From Flavobacterium kayseriense (lineage in GTDB: Bacteria; Bacteroidota; Bacteroidia; Flavobacteriales; Flavobacteriaceae): a stretch of 64,000 bases of DNA. Each line of letters opens with the position of its first letter. Positions within the stretch are counted from its first letter, which is position 1. A program made the translations under genes and the position numbers. Positions 29,732 to 38,101 of this stretch are shown here, piece by piece. The stretch covers positions 310,001-374,000 of the forward strand of contig NZ_JACRUI010000004.1 in the NCBI RefSeq assembly GCF_014305095.1, in the 5' to 3' direction. The notes beneath the pieces were generated by a model. That model did not search any database and was not told where the DNA came from. It was given only the letters and a program-made list of their open reading frames with translations.

Positions 29732-31045
29732 ATGAGAACCAAGTCTTTAAAAAAGAATAAAATCAACGTAATTACCTTAGGGTGTTCTAAAAACATATAT
29801 GACAGTGAAGTATTAATGGGTCAACTTCGTGCTAGCGGCAAGGAAGTTGAACATGAAGCTCCTGCCGAAAGTGAAGGTAATATTATTGTTATTAATACTT
29901 GCGGATTTATTGATAATGCTAAAGCAGAATCAGTGAATATGATATTGGAATATGCTGATAAAAAAGAAAGAGGACTTGTAGACAAAGTTTTCGTAACAGG
30001 ATGCTTATCTGAACGCTACAGACCAGATTTAGAAAAAGAAATTCCGAATGTAGATCAGTTTTTTGGAACTACCGAATTGCCTCAACTGTTAAAGGCATTA
30101 GGTGCTGATTACAAGCATGAATTGCTTGGTGAACGTTTAACAACTACTCCTAAAAACTATGCTTATTTAAAAATTGCTGAAGGTTGCGATAGACCTTGTA
30201 GTTTTTGTGCAATCCCATTAATGAGAGGAAAGCACGTCTCGCAATCCATTGAAAAATTAGTTAAAGAAGCGGAAGGCTTAGCGAGAGATGGTGTAAAAGA
30301 ATTAATCCTGATAGCTCAGGATTTGACTTATTATGGTTTAGATATATACAAAAAAAGAAATCTCGCAGAGTTACTTGAAAATTTAGCTGCTGTAGAAGGA
30401 ATCGAATGGATTCGTTTGCATTATGCCTTTCCTACTGGTTTTCCAATGGATGTTTTAGAGCTAATGAAACGTGAGCCTAAAATTTGTAATTATATTGATA
30501 TTCCATTGCAACACATATCAGACTCTGTTTTAAAATCGATGCGCCGCGGAACGACTCAAGCTAAAACTACTAAATTACTTAAGGACTTTAGAGCTGCTGT
30601 TCCTGGAATAGCAATTCGTACTACTTTAATTGTTGGATATCCTGGAGAAACTCAAGAAGATTTTAATATATTGAAAGATTGGGTACAAGAAATGAAATTT
30701 GACCGAATGGGCTGTTTCGCCTATTCTCATGAAGAAAACACACATGCTTATTTACTGGAAGATGATGTTCCTGATAATGTAAAGCAAGATCGCGCTAATG
30801 AAATAATGGAACTACAATCTCAAATTTCATGGGATTTGAATCAAGAAAAAGTTGGACAAGTATTTAAATGCATTATTGACAGAAAAGAAGGTGGTCATTT
30901 CGTGGGTAGAACAGAATTTGATAGTCCAGATGTAGATAACGAAGTGCTAATAGACGCCTCAAAACACTATGTTAAAACAGGAGAATTTGCTATGATAAAA
31001 ATTATCGAAGCGACAGAATTTGATTTGTACGGAGAACCAGTCTAA
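29732..31045 (+). CDS. rimO: ribosomal protein S12 methylthiotransferase RimO
   Basis: 437 residues, full length. It adds a methylthio group to an aspartate of ribosomal protein S12 using two 4Fe-4S clusters. The N-terminal MTTase domain cysteines are C18, C57 (INTCGF) and C91; the radical SAM cluster is C152-x3-C156-x2-C159 (GCDRPCSFC). The C-terminal TRAM domain ends in the family-typical ATEFDLYGE. Confidence 0.96.
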   Translation: MRTKSLKKNKINVITLGCSKNIYDSEVLMGQLRASGKEVEHEAPAESEGNIIVINTCGFIDNAKAESVNMILEYADKKERGLVDKVFVTGCLSERYRPDLEKEIPNVDQFFGTTELPQLLKALGADYKHELLGERLTTTPKNYAYLKIAEGCDRPCSFCAIPLMRGKHVSQSIEKLVKEAEGLARDGVKELILIAQDLTYYGLDIYKKRNLAELLENLAAVEGIEWIRLHYAFPTGFPMDVLELMKREPKICNYIDIPLQHISDSVLKSMRRGTTQAKTTKLLKDFRAAVPGIAIRTTLIVGYPGETQEDFNILKDWVQEMKFDRMGCFAYSHEENTHAYLLEDDVPDNVKQDRANEIMELQSQISWDLNQEKVGQVFKCIIDRKEGGHFVGRTEFDSPDVDNEVLIDASKHYVKTGEFAMIKIIEATEFDLYGEPV

Positions 31046-31090
31046 CCTATTCGACATCTTTATTTTACACCTTATTTAATACTAATAAAT

Positions 31091-31564
31091 ATGAAGAAAA
31101 TACAAGCAATAGTTACCACTGCATTACTTTTAATGACGTTTAATTTCGTTTCTGCTCAATATGGAAATGGTTATGGAAACGGATACGGAAATGGTAGGAG
31201 TAATCAAATGAACCAGATGAGTCAGATGAATCAAACCCCATCAAAGCCAAAAGAAATCCCTATAGAGGTGACTGTAGGTAAGATAATGGAAGGTATGAAA
31301 AAGGAATTACAATTGGATCAATTGCAAGAAATAGCAATATCTAATGTACTTATAGAAAGTGTTAGGGATCAAGGTATGCTGATGAAATCCGAAAGCAATC
31401 AAGAGCAAAAAGCAAGGGAATTCCAAGCACTCTCTGAAACCACAAATAGAAAAGTAAACGAATTTTTGAACGAAGACCAAAAGGCTAAATACAAAGAGTT
31501 TATAGCAAAAGGCCCTTCAGATAGACAAAAGTCAGAAAAAAAGAAATCAAGAAAAAAAGACTAG
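31091..31564 (+). CDS. secreted hypothetical protein, Gln/Met-rich N-terminus, helical C-terminus
   Basis: 157 residues with a signal peptide (to FVSAQ) and then short repeats NGYGNGYGNG and NQMNQMSQMNQ. Residues 55-145 look helical (LQEIAISNVLIESVRDQ, NRKVNEFLNEDQKAKYKEFI), like the small periplasmic helical proteins found in many Bacteroidota; it weakly recalls Spy/CpxP. Basic tail KKKSRKKD. Not identified further. Confidence 0.6.
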   Translation: MKKIQAIVTTALLLMTFNFVSAQYGNGYGNGYGNGRSNQMNQMSQMNQTPSKPKEIPIEVTVGKIMEGMKKELQLDQLQEIAISNVLIESVRDQGMLMKSESNQEQKAREFQALSETTNRKVNEFLNEDQKAKYKEFIAKGPSDRQKSEKKKSRKKD

Positions 31565-31596
31565 TTTACTCTCCATCGTATAAGATTTGAACACCT

Positions 31597-32499
31597 ATGA
31601 AAAAATATTTTTATTTCTTGATTTTAGGAATAACCATTGTATCATGCAGCACCAATCCCTATAAAGACAGTGAAAAAGTGTACGACACCCAGTTGAATAC
31701 TTTTAAAGAGGCTATATCTATCAAGGAGCCTGAACCTTTACCTATAGTCACGAAAACAATTATAGGAATCGACAATGTGTATACGAAGCAACTTTATACT
31801 TTTAAGGACACGATTTCTAAAATGAATCCAAAAGACTTAGAAAACGGCATAAAAACGGAATGGATTGGAACGGTAAATTTTAATCTAAGAAAACCAAATT
31901 TCATCATTATTCACCATACTGCTCAAGATTCTATTCAGCAAACCATAAAAACATTTACGCTAACTAGAACGCAAGTAAGTGCGCATTACGTTATTGCAGA
32001 TAATGGAAATGTAGTACAAATGCTAAATGATTATTTAAGAGCATGGCATGCAGGAAGAGGATCATGGGGAAGAGATACTGATATCAATTCGTCCTCTATA
32101 GGAATTGAATTAGACAATAATGGTAGCGAACCTTTTTCGGAAGCACAAATAACTAGTTTGATGGCTTTGTTAAGCAAATTAAAAAAACAATACGATATTC
32201 CTGTTCAAAACATTATAGGACACTCTGACATTGCTCCCACTAGAAAGACAGATCCAAGCGTACTTTTTCCATGGAAAATACTAGCTGAAAACGGATTTGG
32301 ATTATGGGCAGATGATAGCGGCCTGCCAGCACCAGTAAATTTTGATCCTATTTTAGGACTTCGAATCATAGGATACGACACTAAAAATTTATCTGCAGCG
32401 ATCAAAGCCTTCAAGCTACATTATATCCAAACTGACACTACGGCAACGTTAGATGAAAAAACAGTTAACACCATCTATGCTATTTATCAAAAAATGTAA
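31597..32499 (+). CDS. N-acetylmuramoyl-L-alanine amidase (AmpD-type) lipoprotein
   Basis: 300-residue lipoprotein (lipobox IVSC, C17). The amidase_2 domain is at about 100-240: FIIIHHTAQDS with the zinc His, SAHYVIADNG, RAWHAGRGSW, SIGIELDNNG and IIGHSDIAPTRKTDPS with the second zinc His and the K/D pair. It cleaves the lactyl-Ala bond of peptidoglycan in the periplasm. The C-terminal 60 residues resemble a peptidoglycan-binding segment. It is 32 bp after the small secreted protein gene and has its own terminator. Confidence 0.9.
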   Translation: MKKYFYFLILGITIVSCSTNPYKDSEKVYDTQLNTFKEAISIKEPEPLPIVTKTIIGIDNVYTKQLYTFKDTISKMNPKDLENGIKTEWIGTVNFNLRKPNFIIIHHTAQDSIQQTIKTFTLTRTQVSAHYVIADNGNVVQMLNDYLRAWHAGRGSWGRDTDINSSSIGIELDNNGSEPFSEAQITSLMALLSKLKKQYDIPVQNIIGHSDIAPTRKTDPSVLFPWKILAENGFGLWADDSGLPAPVNFDPILGLRIIGYDTKNLSAAIKAFKLHYIQTDTTATLDEKTVNTIYAIYQKM

Positions 32500-32522
32500 A
32501 AAAGTATACAATGTATAATTTA

Positions 32523-32556
32523 AAACGTCTTACCACATGATAAGACGTTTTTTTTT
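32523..32556 (+). terminator. Rho-independent terminator of the amidase gene
   Basis: Stem AAACGTCTTA (32523-32532) with TAAGACGTTT (32541-32550) and a T run. Confidence 0.9.
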
Positions 32557-32590
32557 GCTTTTAACAGACTTTGATATCTAATCAATAACA

Positions 32591-32630
32591 AAAAAAAACT
32601 GCCGAGCTACTTTACAATATTTCGACAGTT
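32591..32630 (-). terminator. Rho-independent terminator of the porin gene
   Basis: Stem AACTGCCGA (32597-32605) with TCGACAGTT (32622-32630), one G-T pair, and an A-run at 32591-32598 that reads as T on the minus strand. Confidence 0.75.
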
Positions 32631-32698
32631 CAAAAAAAAAAAAATTATGGTATTAGCAGAGTACTGTCCTAAGCAAAGCACAGCAACTTTCAAGCTTA

Positions 32699-33703
32699 TT
32701 AAAAGCCATATACAAGCGCTAGTGAGATCTGAGCCGCTGATGAGGAAGGAACTAAATTAGAGTCAACAAAAAACACTTTGTCAGAGTTATTATCTAATCT
32801 TACTTCTGGAATAAATGTAAGCGCTCCTGATTTTAAGTTAGCCGATAGTGTCAAAGCTGTTAGAGACGTATTACCTGATCCTTGCTTGTATTTAAAATAT
32901 TCACCTCGGAGACCTAAAGAAAAAGTATCGCTTAAATCATACCCTGGATACAAGGCAACACCTGTATATCCCACATCTCCCACGTTAGAAAAATCGGCTG
33001 CATTTAAACCTAATTTAAACTTCTCTGATAATTGAAACGAGGCAGTCAAATCGACGATCGTACCACTAACAGAACCATCCATAAAGTTCAAATAAGCACT
33101 AACACTCTCGGTAGGAGCAAATGATAATTGCGCACCAAAAGCATTAAGCCCTTTAATAGGATCTGCCTTGTAGGAGTTCCAAGAATCATTAAAAGCACCA
33201 ACCATAATTCCCACTTTATCAGAGATAGCATAGTTCAGTTTAACTCCTGCATTTTGAAAAGGTCCGCTCGTAAATAAATAGGATGTAGAATAGTGAAAGT
33301 TAGCTAATGGCGAAATTACTTCATATCCAATAAACGTTCCCATGTAACCTGCTGTAAAACTTAATTTATCTGTTGCAGCATATGTCGCATACAAGTTTTG
33401 AATGTGAAAAGAGTTAAGATCAGCTCCATCACCGTTAGGAATAGATTGAAATTGTCCTCTTGGTCCAAATGAAAGTTCACCTACAAATGAGGTTTTACCC
33501 GTGGTTTTTTTAAGCGCAATGTCAAGCATCCCTAAAGAAACTGAATTTTGATCTGTGGCAAAGCTGGTAAAAATATTCCCTGTTTTAGAAAAATCATATT
33601 TGTAATACACATCTGCTGATCCTGAAATTTCTAAGGGTGTATCCTGAGCAAAAGTCATTGAGGCGGTCAAAATAAATCCTAATGTTACTATTATTTTTTT
33701 CAT
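32699..33703 (-). CDS. outer membrane beta-barrel porin (BBP2/OmpL-like)
   Basis: 334 residues with signal peptide ending at MTFAQ. Amphipathic strands run throughout, and the final strand ends in a phenylalanine (SLALVYGF), as expected for an outer-membrane barrel. The start DTPLEISGSADVYYKYDFSKTGN and later HYSTSYLFTSGPFQNAGVKL are typical of the putative beta-barrel porin-2 family. Some Flavobacteriaceae members sit next to ammonium transport genes; none is here. The upstream gap contains a CTGTA-T-TACAG inverted repeat (33768-33778). Confidence 0.8.
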   Translation of the reverse strand: MKKIIVTLGFILTASMTFAQDTPLEISGSADVYYKYDFSKTGNIFTSFATDQNSVSLGMLDIALKKTTGKTSFVGELSFGPRGQFQSIPNGDGADLNSFHIQNLYATYAATDKLSFTAGYMGTFIGYEVISPLANFHYSTSYLFTSGPFQNAGVKLNYAISDKVGIMVGAFNDSWNSYKADPIKGLNAFGAQLSFAPTESVSAYLNFMDGSVSGTIVDLTASFQLSEKFKLGLNAADFSNVGDVGYTGVALYPGYDLSDTFSLGLRGEYFKYKQGSGNTSLTALTLSANLKSGALTFIPEVRLDNNSDKVFFVDSNLVPSSSAAQISLALVYGF

Positions 33704-34370
33704 AATTAGTTTGGTTAGTTGTTAGGTGTTTTTGTGGTTAATTATTGGTTTTTGTTAGTGTAGTATCCTGTATTACAGTATTGATTTATATACATCAAAA
33801 AAGCCGTTTTAGTTATTTTTATTTATAAATATTGTATTTTTTCAACAAATAAATTAGTTATTTCAATAAATGACTACTTATTTTCTTGGGACGAATTTAT
33901 TAACTTTTATCGTAGATGAACAATTTACAGTAGCCTTTTTGACTTTGAAGAAGAAGAATTATCGATAAGTAAAAAACCGTCTAAAAAAATAAGTATTCTC
34001 TATTTTAGATAACTAAAAATTAAAAAATTCACACATCTAAATTCACCACCACCCCTGCTTTATAAAAAATAATAATCAAAAAATAACACTAATAAAGTAT
34101 TAAATCGTGTTTTTATATTAAATAAAAATACACACCCCCTTTTTTTATAGGGGTACAGATTAAAATTAAATTTTTTAACAAACAAGAGTGAAATTAGAAT
34201 TTACGTACAAGAGATATAGCAATTTTATTACTTTGATGAATAGCCTAATTGTAAAAACTACTTGCTATTATAATTAAAGGTGAATAAAAATTTTCCAGTG
34301 TAAATTTTTTAAATGCAGGAGAAATAGGATCCAAGCCTATGAAAGGAGAAAGATTACATAAAATAAGTAT
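33704..34370. other. long AT-rich intergenic region
   Basis: About 760 bp between divergent-side porin and the carboxylase operon terminator. I see no open frame with coding character, no tRNA and no strong hairpin apart from the terminator at its right end. An 11-bp inverted repeat (33768-33778) lies 65 bp upstream of the porin start. It may contain porin control sites or a small RNA, but nothing supports either directly. Confidence 0.5.
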
Positions 34371-34401
34371 AAAAAAAAGAGCCCGATACAGTATCGGGCT
34401 C
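34371..34401 (-). terminator. Rho-independent terminator of the carboxylase operon
   Basis: Near-perfect hairpin GAGCCCGATAC / GTATCGGGCTC (34379-34389, 34391-34401) followed on the minus strand by a T8 run. Confidence 0.9.
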
Positions 34402-34467
34402 ATAAGCAACAGATGTAAGAATCTGTTAAATAAATACAGTAAAAATTAACTATCGTGAATTAAGATT

Positions 34468-36009
34468 TTATAAAGGGATATTACCATGTTTTCTGTTTGG
34501 TACTACACTCTCCTTATTTTCTAACATACTAAAGGCTTTTAACAGTTTTCGTCTTGTATTTTGAGGCAATATAACCTCATCAATAAAACCACGTTGTGCA
34601 GCAGTGTATGGATTAGCGAACAAATCAGCGTACTCTTTTTCTTTTTCTGCTAATTTAGCCACATGATCATCTGCTTCGCTAATCTCTTTCTTAAATATTA
34701 TCTCTGATGCTCCTTTTGCCCCCATTACAGCAATCTCAGCTGTAGGCCAAGCAAAATTCATATCGGCGCCAATGTGCTTAGAATTCATTACATCATAAGC
34801 CCCTCCGTACGCTTTACGCGTAATCAAAGTTACTCTAGGCACCGTAGCTTCACTTAATGCATATAATAATTTTGCACCGTGCACAATAATTCCTTGCCAT
34901 TCTTGATCTGTTCCAGGTAAAAAACCAGGAACGTCCACAAGTACAAGTAGCGGAATATTAAATGCATCACAAAAACGAGTAAATCGCGCCGCTTTGATAG
35001 AGCTATTTACATCGAGACACCCTGCCAAAAACAGTGGCTGATTTGCTACAATACCAATACTTCTACCCCCTAACCTTGCAAAACCAACAATGATATTCTC
35101 TGCATAATTTTTATGAATCTCAAAAAAAGAATCTTCATCGATAATCCCTGCTATAACATTATGCATGTCGTATGGCTTATTTGGATTATCTGGAATAATA
35201 CTTTCTAGTTGTTCTCTAACCTCATCATTGAGTATGTAAGGTAGTTTATGGGTTGTCTCTTTATTGCTTTGTGGTAAATAACTCAACAATCGTTTCACAT
35301 CCTCAAGGCACTCAATGTCATTAGCCGAAGTACAATGCGCTACACCAGATTTTGTAGAATGCGTGCTAGCACCCCCTAATTCTTCAGAAGTTACAGTTTC
35401 GTTTGTTACTGTTTTCACCACGTTAGGCCCCGTTACAAACATATAACTAGTATCTTCGACCATCATAGTAAAATCAGTCATTGCAGGAGAATATACCGCT
35501 CCTCCAGCACATGGTCCCATGATAGCCGAAATTTGAGGAATTACTCCACTCGATTGCACATTTCGATAAAAGATATCAGCGTAACCTCCTAGAGAGCGAA
35601 CGCCTTCTTGGATACGAGCACCACCCGAATCGTTTAGCCCAATCATTGGCGCTCCCATTTTGACAGCCATGTCCATAACTTTGCAAATTTTCTCAGCATG
35701 CGTTTCTGATAGCGCACCTCCAAAAACGGTGAAATCTTGAGCAAAAACATAGACTAATCTGCCGTTTATAGTTCCGTAACCAGTGATTACACCATCTCCA
35801 TAGTACTGCTCTTTCTCCATACCAAAGTCAGTGGTACGGTGGGTTACTAGCATTCCAATTTCTTCAAAAGACCCTTCATCCATTAAATAATTAACCCGTT
35901 CTCTTGCTGTTAATTTCTTTTTTTGGTGCTGCTTTTCAATTCTATTTTTACCTCCACTCAAATGGGCTTTAGCAATTTTATCGTTTAATATTTCTATTTT
36001 ATCTTTCAT
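34468..36009 (-). CDS. acyl-CoA carboxylase, carboxyltransferase (beta) subunit
   Basis: 513 residues, the length of PccB-type subunits. Transfers carboxyl from carboxybiotin to an acyl-CoA, most likely propionyl-CoA. Oxyanion and CoA motifs are present: [25 protein letters not shown], a [14 protein letters not shown] block and [15 protein letters not shown]. Last gene of a three-gene operon (biotin carrier, biotin carboxylase, this). Propionyl- versus acetyl-CoA specificity cannot be read with certainty; the sequence looks most like PccB. Confidence 0.9.
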   Translation of the reverse strand: MKDKIEILNDKIAKAHLSGGKNRIEKQHQKKKLTARERVNYLMDEGSFEEIGMLVTHRTTDFGMEKEQYYGDGVITGYGTINGRLVYVFAQDFTVFGGALSETHAEKICKVMDMAVKMGAPMIGLNDSGGARIQEGVRSLGGYADIFYRNVQSSGVIPQISAIMGPCAGGAVYSPAMTDFTMMVEDTSYMFVTGPNVVKTVTNETVTSEELGGASTHSTKSGVAHCTSANDIECLEDVKRLLSYLPQSNKETTHKLPYILNDEVREQLESIIPDNPNKPYDMHNVIAGIIDEDSFFEIHKNYAENIIVGFARLGGRSIGIVANQPLFLAGCLDVNSSIKAARFTRFCDAFNIPLLVLVDVPGFLPGTDQEWQGIIVHGAKLLYALSEATVPRVTLITRKAYGGAYDVMNSKHIGADMNFAWPTAEIAVMGAKGASEIIFKKEISEADDHVAKLAEKEKEYADLFANPYTAAQRGFIDEVILPQNTRRKLLKAFSMLENKESVVPNRKHGNIPL

Positions 36010-36070
36010 CTTACTATTTTTAACTGCTTACTTGGCTATCTTTTAATCTTCAATCACTAGACTTAATCGA

Positions 36071-37510
36071 TCACTTAGGCAAGCGCACTATTTTTTGATC
36101 TTCGAAATAACGCTGTAATGCGATTAAAGCAGCAATTTCGGCCTCTTGTTCCATTTCCTTCTGCAATGAAGCAGCGTTGTAATACTTTTTGACAAAATGA
36201 GTGTCAAAATTTCCGGATCTAAAAGCATCATGCTCCATCACATATTTACCAAATGGCAATGTAGTTTGTACACCCTCTACAAGATAATTATCGATAGCAT
36301 TGATCATGATTTCGATTGCTTCCTCACGGGTACCACCATAAGTAATCAATTTAGCAAGCATTGGATCATAATAAATAGGAATATCCATTCCCTGTTCAAA
36401 ACCGTTATCAACGCGTATTCCTATACCTTCAGGTAACTGATATACATCTAAATGACCCACACTTGGTAAAAAATCATTTAATGGATCTTCGGCATAAACA
36501 CGTAATTCCATTGCATGTCCTTTTATCTTTAAATCTTCTTGCTTGATGGTTAGCGCTTCGCCACGAGCCACTTTTATTTGCATTTCGACTAAATCTAAGC
36601 CAGTAATCAATTCAGTTACAGGATGCTCTACTTGTAAACGCGTATTCATTTCTAGAAAATAAAAATTGTTGTTTTCATCTAATAAAAACTCGACAGTCCC
36701 TGCACCAAGGTAATCACAAGATTTAGCAACTAAAACAGCAGCCTCGCCCATTTGCTTACGCAATTCCGGTGTTAAAACCGAAGAAGGAGCTTCTTCAACT
36801 ACCTTCTGATGGCGACGCTGAATACTGCATTCGCGTTCGAACAAATACAAAATAGTGCCGTGGCTGTCGGCCATAATCTGGATTTCGATGTGACGAGGAG
36901 AAGCTACATATTTTTCGATAAAAACAGAACCATCACCAAAAGCGTTCAAAGCTTCACTAATCGCACGATTCATCTGAGATTCAAATTCTGCTTCATTTTC
37001 AACAACACGCATTCCTTTTCCACCACCTCCGGCAGAGGCTTTTATCAATATAGGGAATCCAATTTGGGCGGCGACTTTTTTCGCTTCTGCAATATCCGTT
37101 ATTGCTTCATCTAGTCCGGGAACCATAGGAATATCGTATTGCTTTACTGCTTCCTTAGCAGCTAGCTTACTTCCCATGATATGGATAGCCTTAGACTTTG
37201 GACCTATAAAAACAATATTATTTTGTTCTGCTTTTTCAGCAAAATCAGCATTCTCACTCAAGAAACCATAACCAGGATGAATGGCATCAACGCCAAGTTT
37301 TTTGGCTACTTCTATTATCTTATCTCCTAGTAAATACGATTGATTTGATGGAGCTTCACCAATCCAAACTGCTTCATCAGCAAATTTGACATGAGGTGCA
37401 TTTCTATCTATGGTAGAGTATACTGCAACTGTTTTAATACCCATTTTTTGGGCCGTTTTCATTACACGAATCGCTATTTCTCCCCTATTGGCAACTAATA
37501 TTTTTTTCAT
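36071..37510 (-). CDS. acyl-CoA carboxylase, biotin carboxylase subunit
   Basis: 479 residues, AccC-like. It carboxylates biotin with ATP and bicarbonate. The ATP-grasp signatures are present: KASAGGGGKGMRVVENE, QRRHQKVVEEAPS and FLEMNTRLQVEHPVTE, and the N-terminal KKILVANRGEIAIRV is intact. It starts 3 bp after the carrier protein stop and ends 61 bp before the beta subunit. Probably the biotin carboxylase of a propionyl-CoA-type complex. Confidence 0.93.
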   Translation of the reverse strand: MKKILVANRGEIAIRVMKTAQKMGIKTVAVYSTIDRNAPHVKFADEAVWIGEAPSNQSYLLGDKIIEVAKKLGVDAIHPGYGFLSENADFAEKAEQNNIVFIGPKSKAIHIMGSKLAAKEAVKQYDIPMVPGLDEAITDIAEAKKVAAQIGFPILIKASAGGGGKGMRVVENEAEFESQMNRAISEALNAFGDGSVFIEKYVASPRHIEIQIMADSHGTILYLFERECSIQRRHQKVVEEAPSSVLTPELRKQMGEAAVLVAKSCDYLGAGTVEFLLDENNNFYFLEMNTRLQVEHPVTELITGLDLVEMQIKVARGEALTIKQEDLKIKGHAMELRVYAEDPLNDFLPSVGHLDVYQLPEGIGIRVDNGFEQGMDIPIYYDPMLAKLITYGGTREEAIEIMINAIDNYLVEGVQTTLPFGKYVMEHDAFRSGNFDTHFVKKYYNAASLQKEMEQEAEIAALIALQRYFEDQKIVRLPK

Positions 37511-37513
37511 CCT

Positions 37514-37999
37514 TTATTCGAATTCAATTAATAACTGTCCTTTATCTACGGCATCTCCTTTATTCGCAGCAATCGATTTGATTACTCCATCGCGAGGCGA
37601 AAGAAAACTATTTTCCATTTTCATCGCTTCAAGGATCAGTAAAGGATCATTTTCTTTGACGGTTTGTCCCACGACCACATTAATTTCTAGAATTAGTCCT
37701 GGCATAGGTGCCTTGATTGCATTGACTTGCTTGGTCAAACCTACTTCAAAACCTAAGTCTTTGATTAATTGATCTAAATCATTGGAAATTGCAACAGTAT
37801 AGGTGTTGTTATTTACCTTGACCTCATATTGTTTTTGATTGAAATTAGCCAAAACAATTTCAGCTTTATAAGGCTTGTTATGATGCAGAATATGCAAGTG
37901 GTTTGCTTCTGTTGGTACTGCATCAAGTTGAGAAATTGATTCCTTGTTAATATCGAAGGAAAATGAATCGTTTACTTTTACTTTATAGTTATCACTCAT
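37514..37999 (-). CDS. biotin carboxyl carrier protein of the acyl-CoA carboxylase
   Basis: 161 residues. The biotinyl domain occupies the C-terminal half with the biotinylation site EAMKMEN (K127) and the PMPGLI turn. The N-terminal part is a short beta-rich linker. It supplies the movable biotin to the two following enzymes and is the first gene of the operon. A 12-bp perfect palindrome GAAAACGTTTTC (38035-38046) lies 36 bp upstream. Confidence 0.92.
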   Translation of the reverse strand: MSDNYKVKVNDSFSFDINKESISQLDAVPTEANHLHILHHNKPYKAEIVLANFNQKQYEVKVNNNTYTVAISNDLDQLIKDLGFEVGLTKQVNAIKAPMPGLILEINVVVGQTVKENDPLLILEAMKMENSFLSPRDGVIKSIAANKGDAVDKGQLLIEFE

Positions 38000-38034
38000 T
38001 AGTGTAATTTTTATGAATGTAAAAATAAGGAAAA

Positions 38035-38046
38035 GAAAACGTTTTC
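38035..38046. promoter_or_regulatory. palindrome upstream of the carboxylase operon
   Basis: GAAAACGTTTTC is a perfect 12-bp inverted repeat with an AACGTT core as found in many LacI-family operators. It lies between the carboxylase operon and the 3' end of the radical SAM gene. That a LacI-type repressor binds it is inference. Confidence 0.3.
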
Positions 38047-38101
38047 GTAAAGTAAAAACTAAAGTTTTATGCTAATTTAGTATAGCTAATTTAAAATATA
38101 A

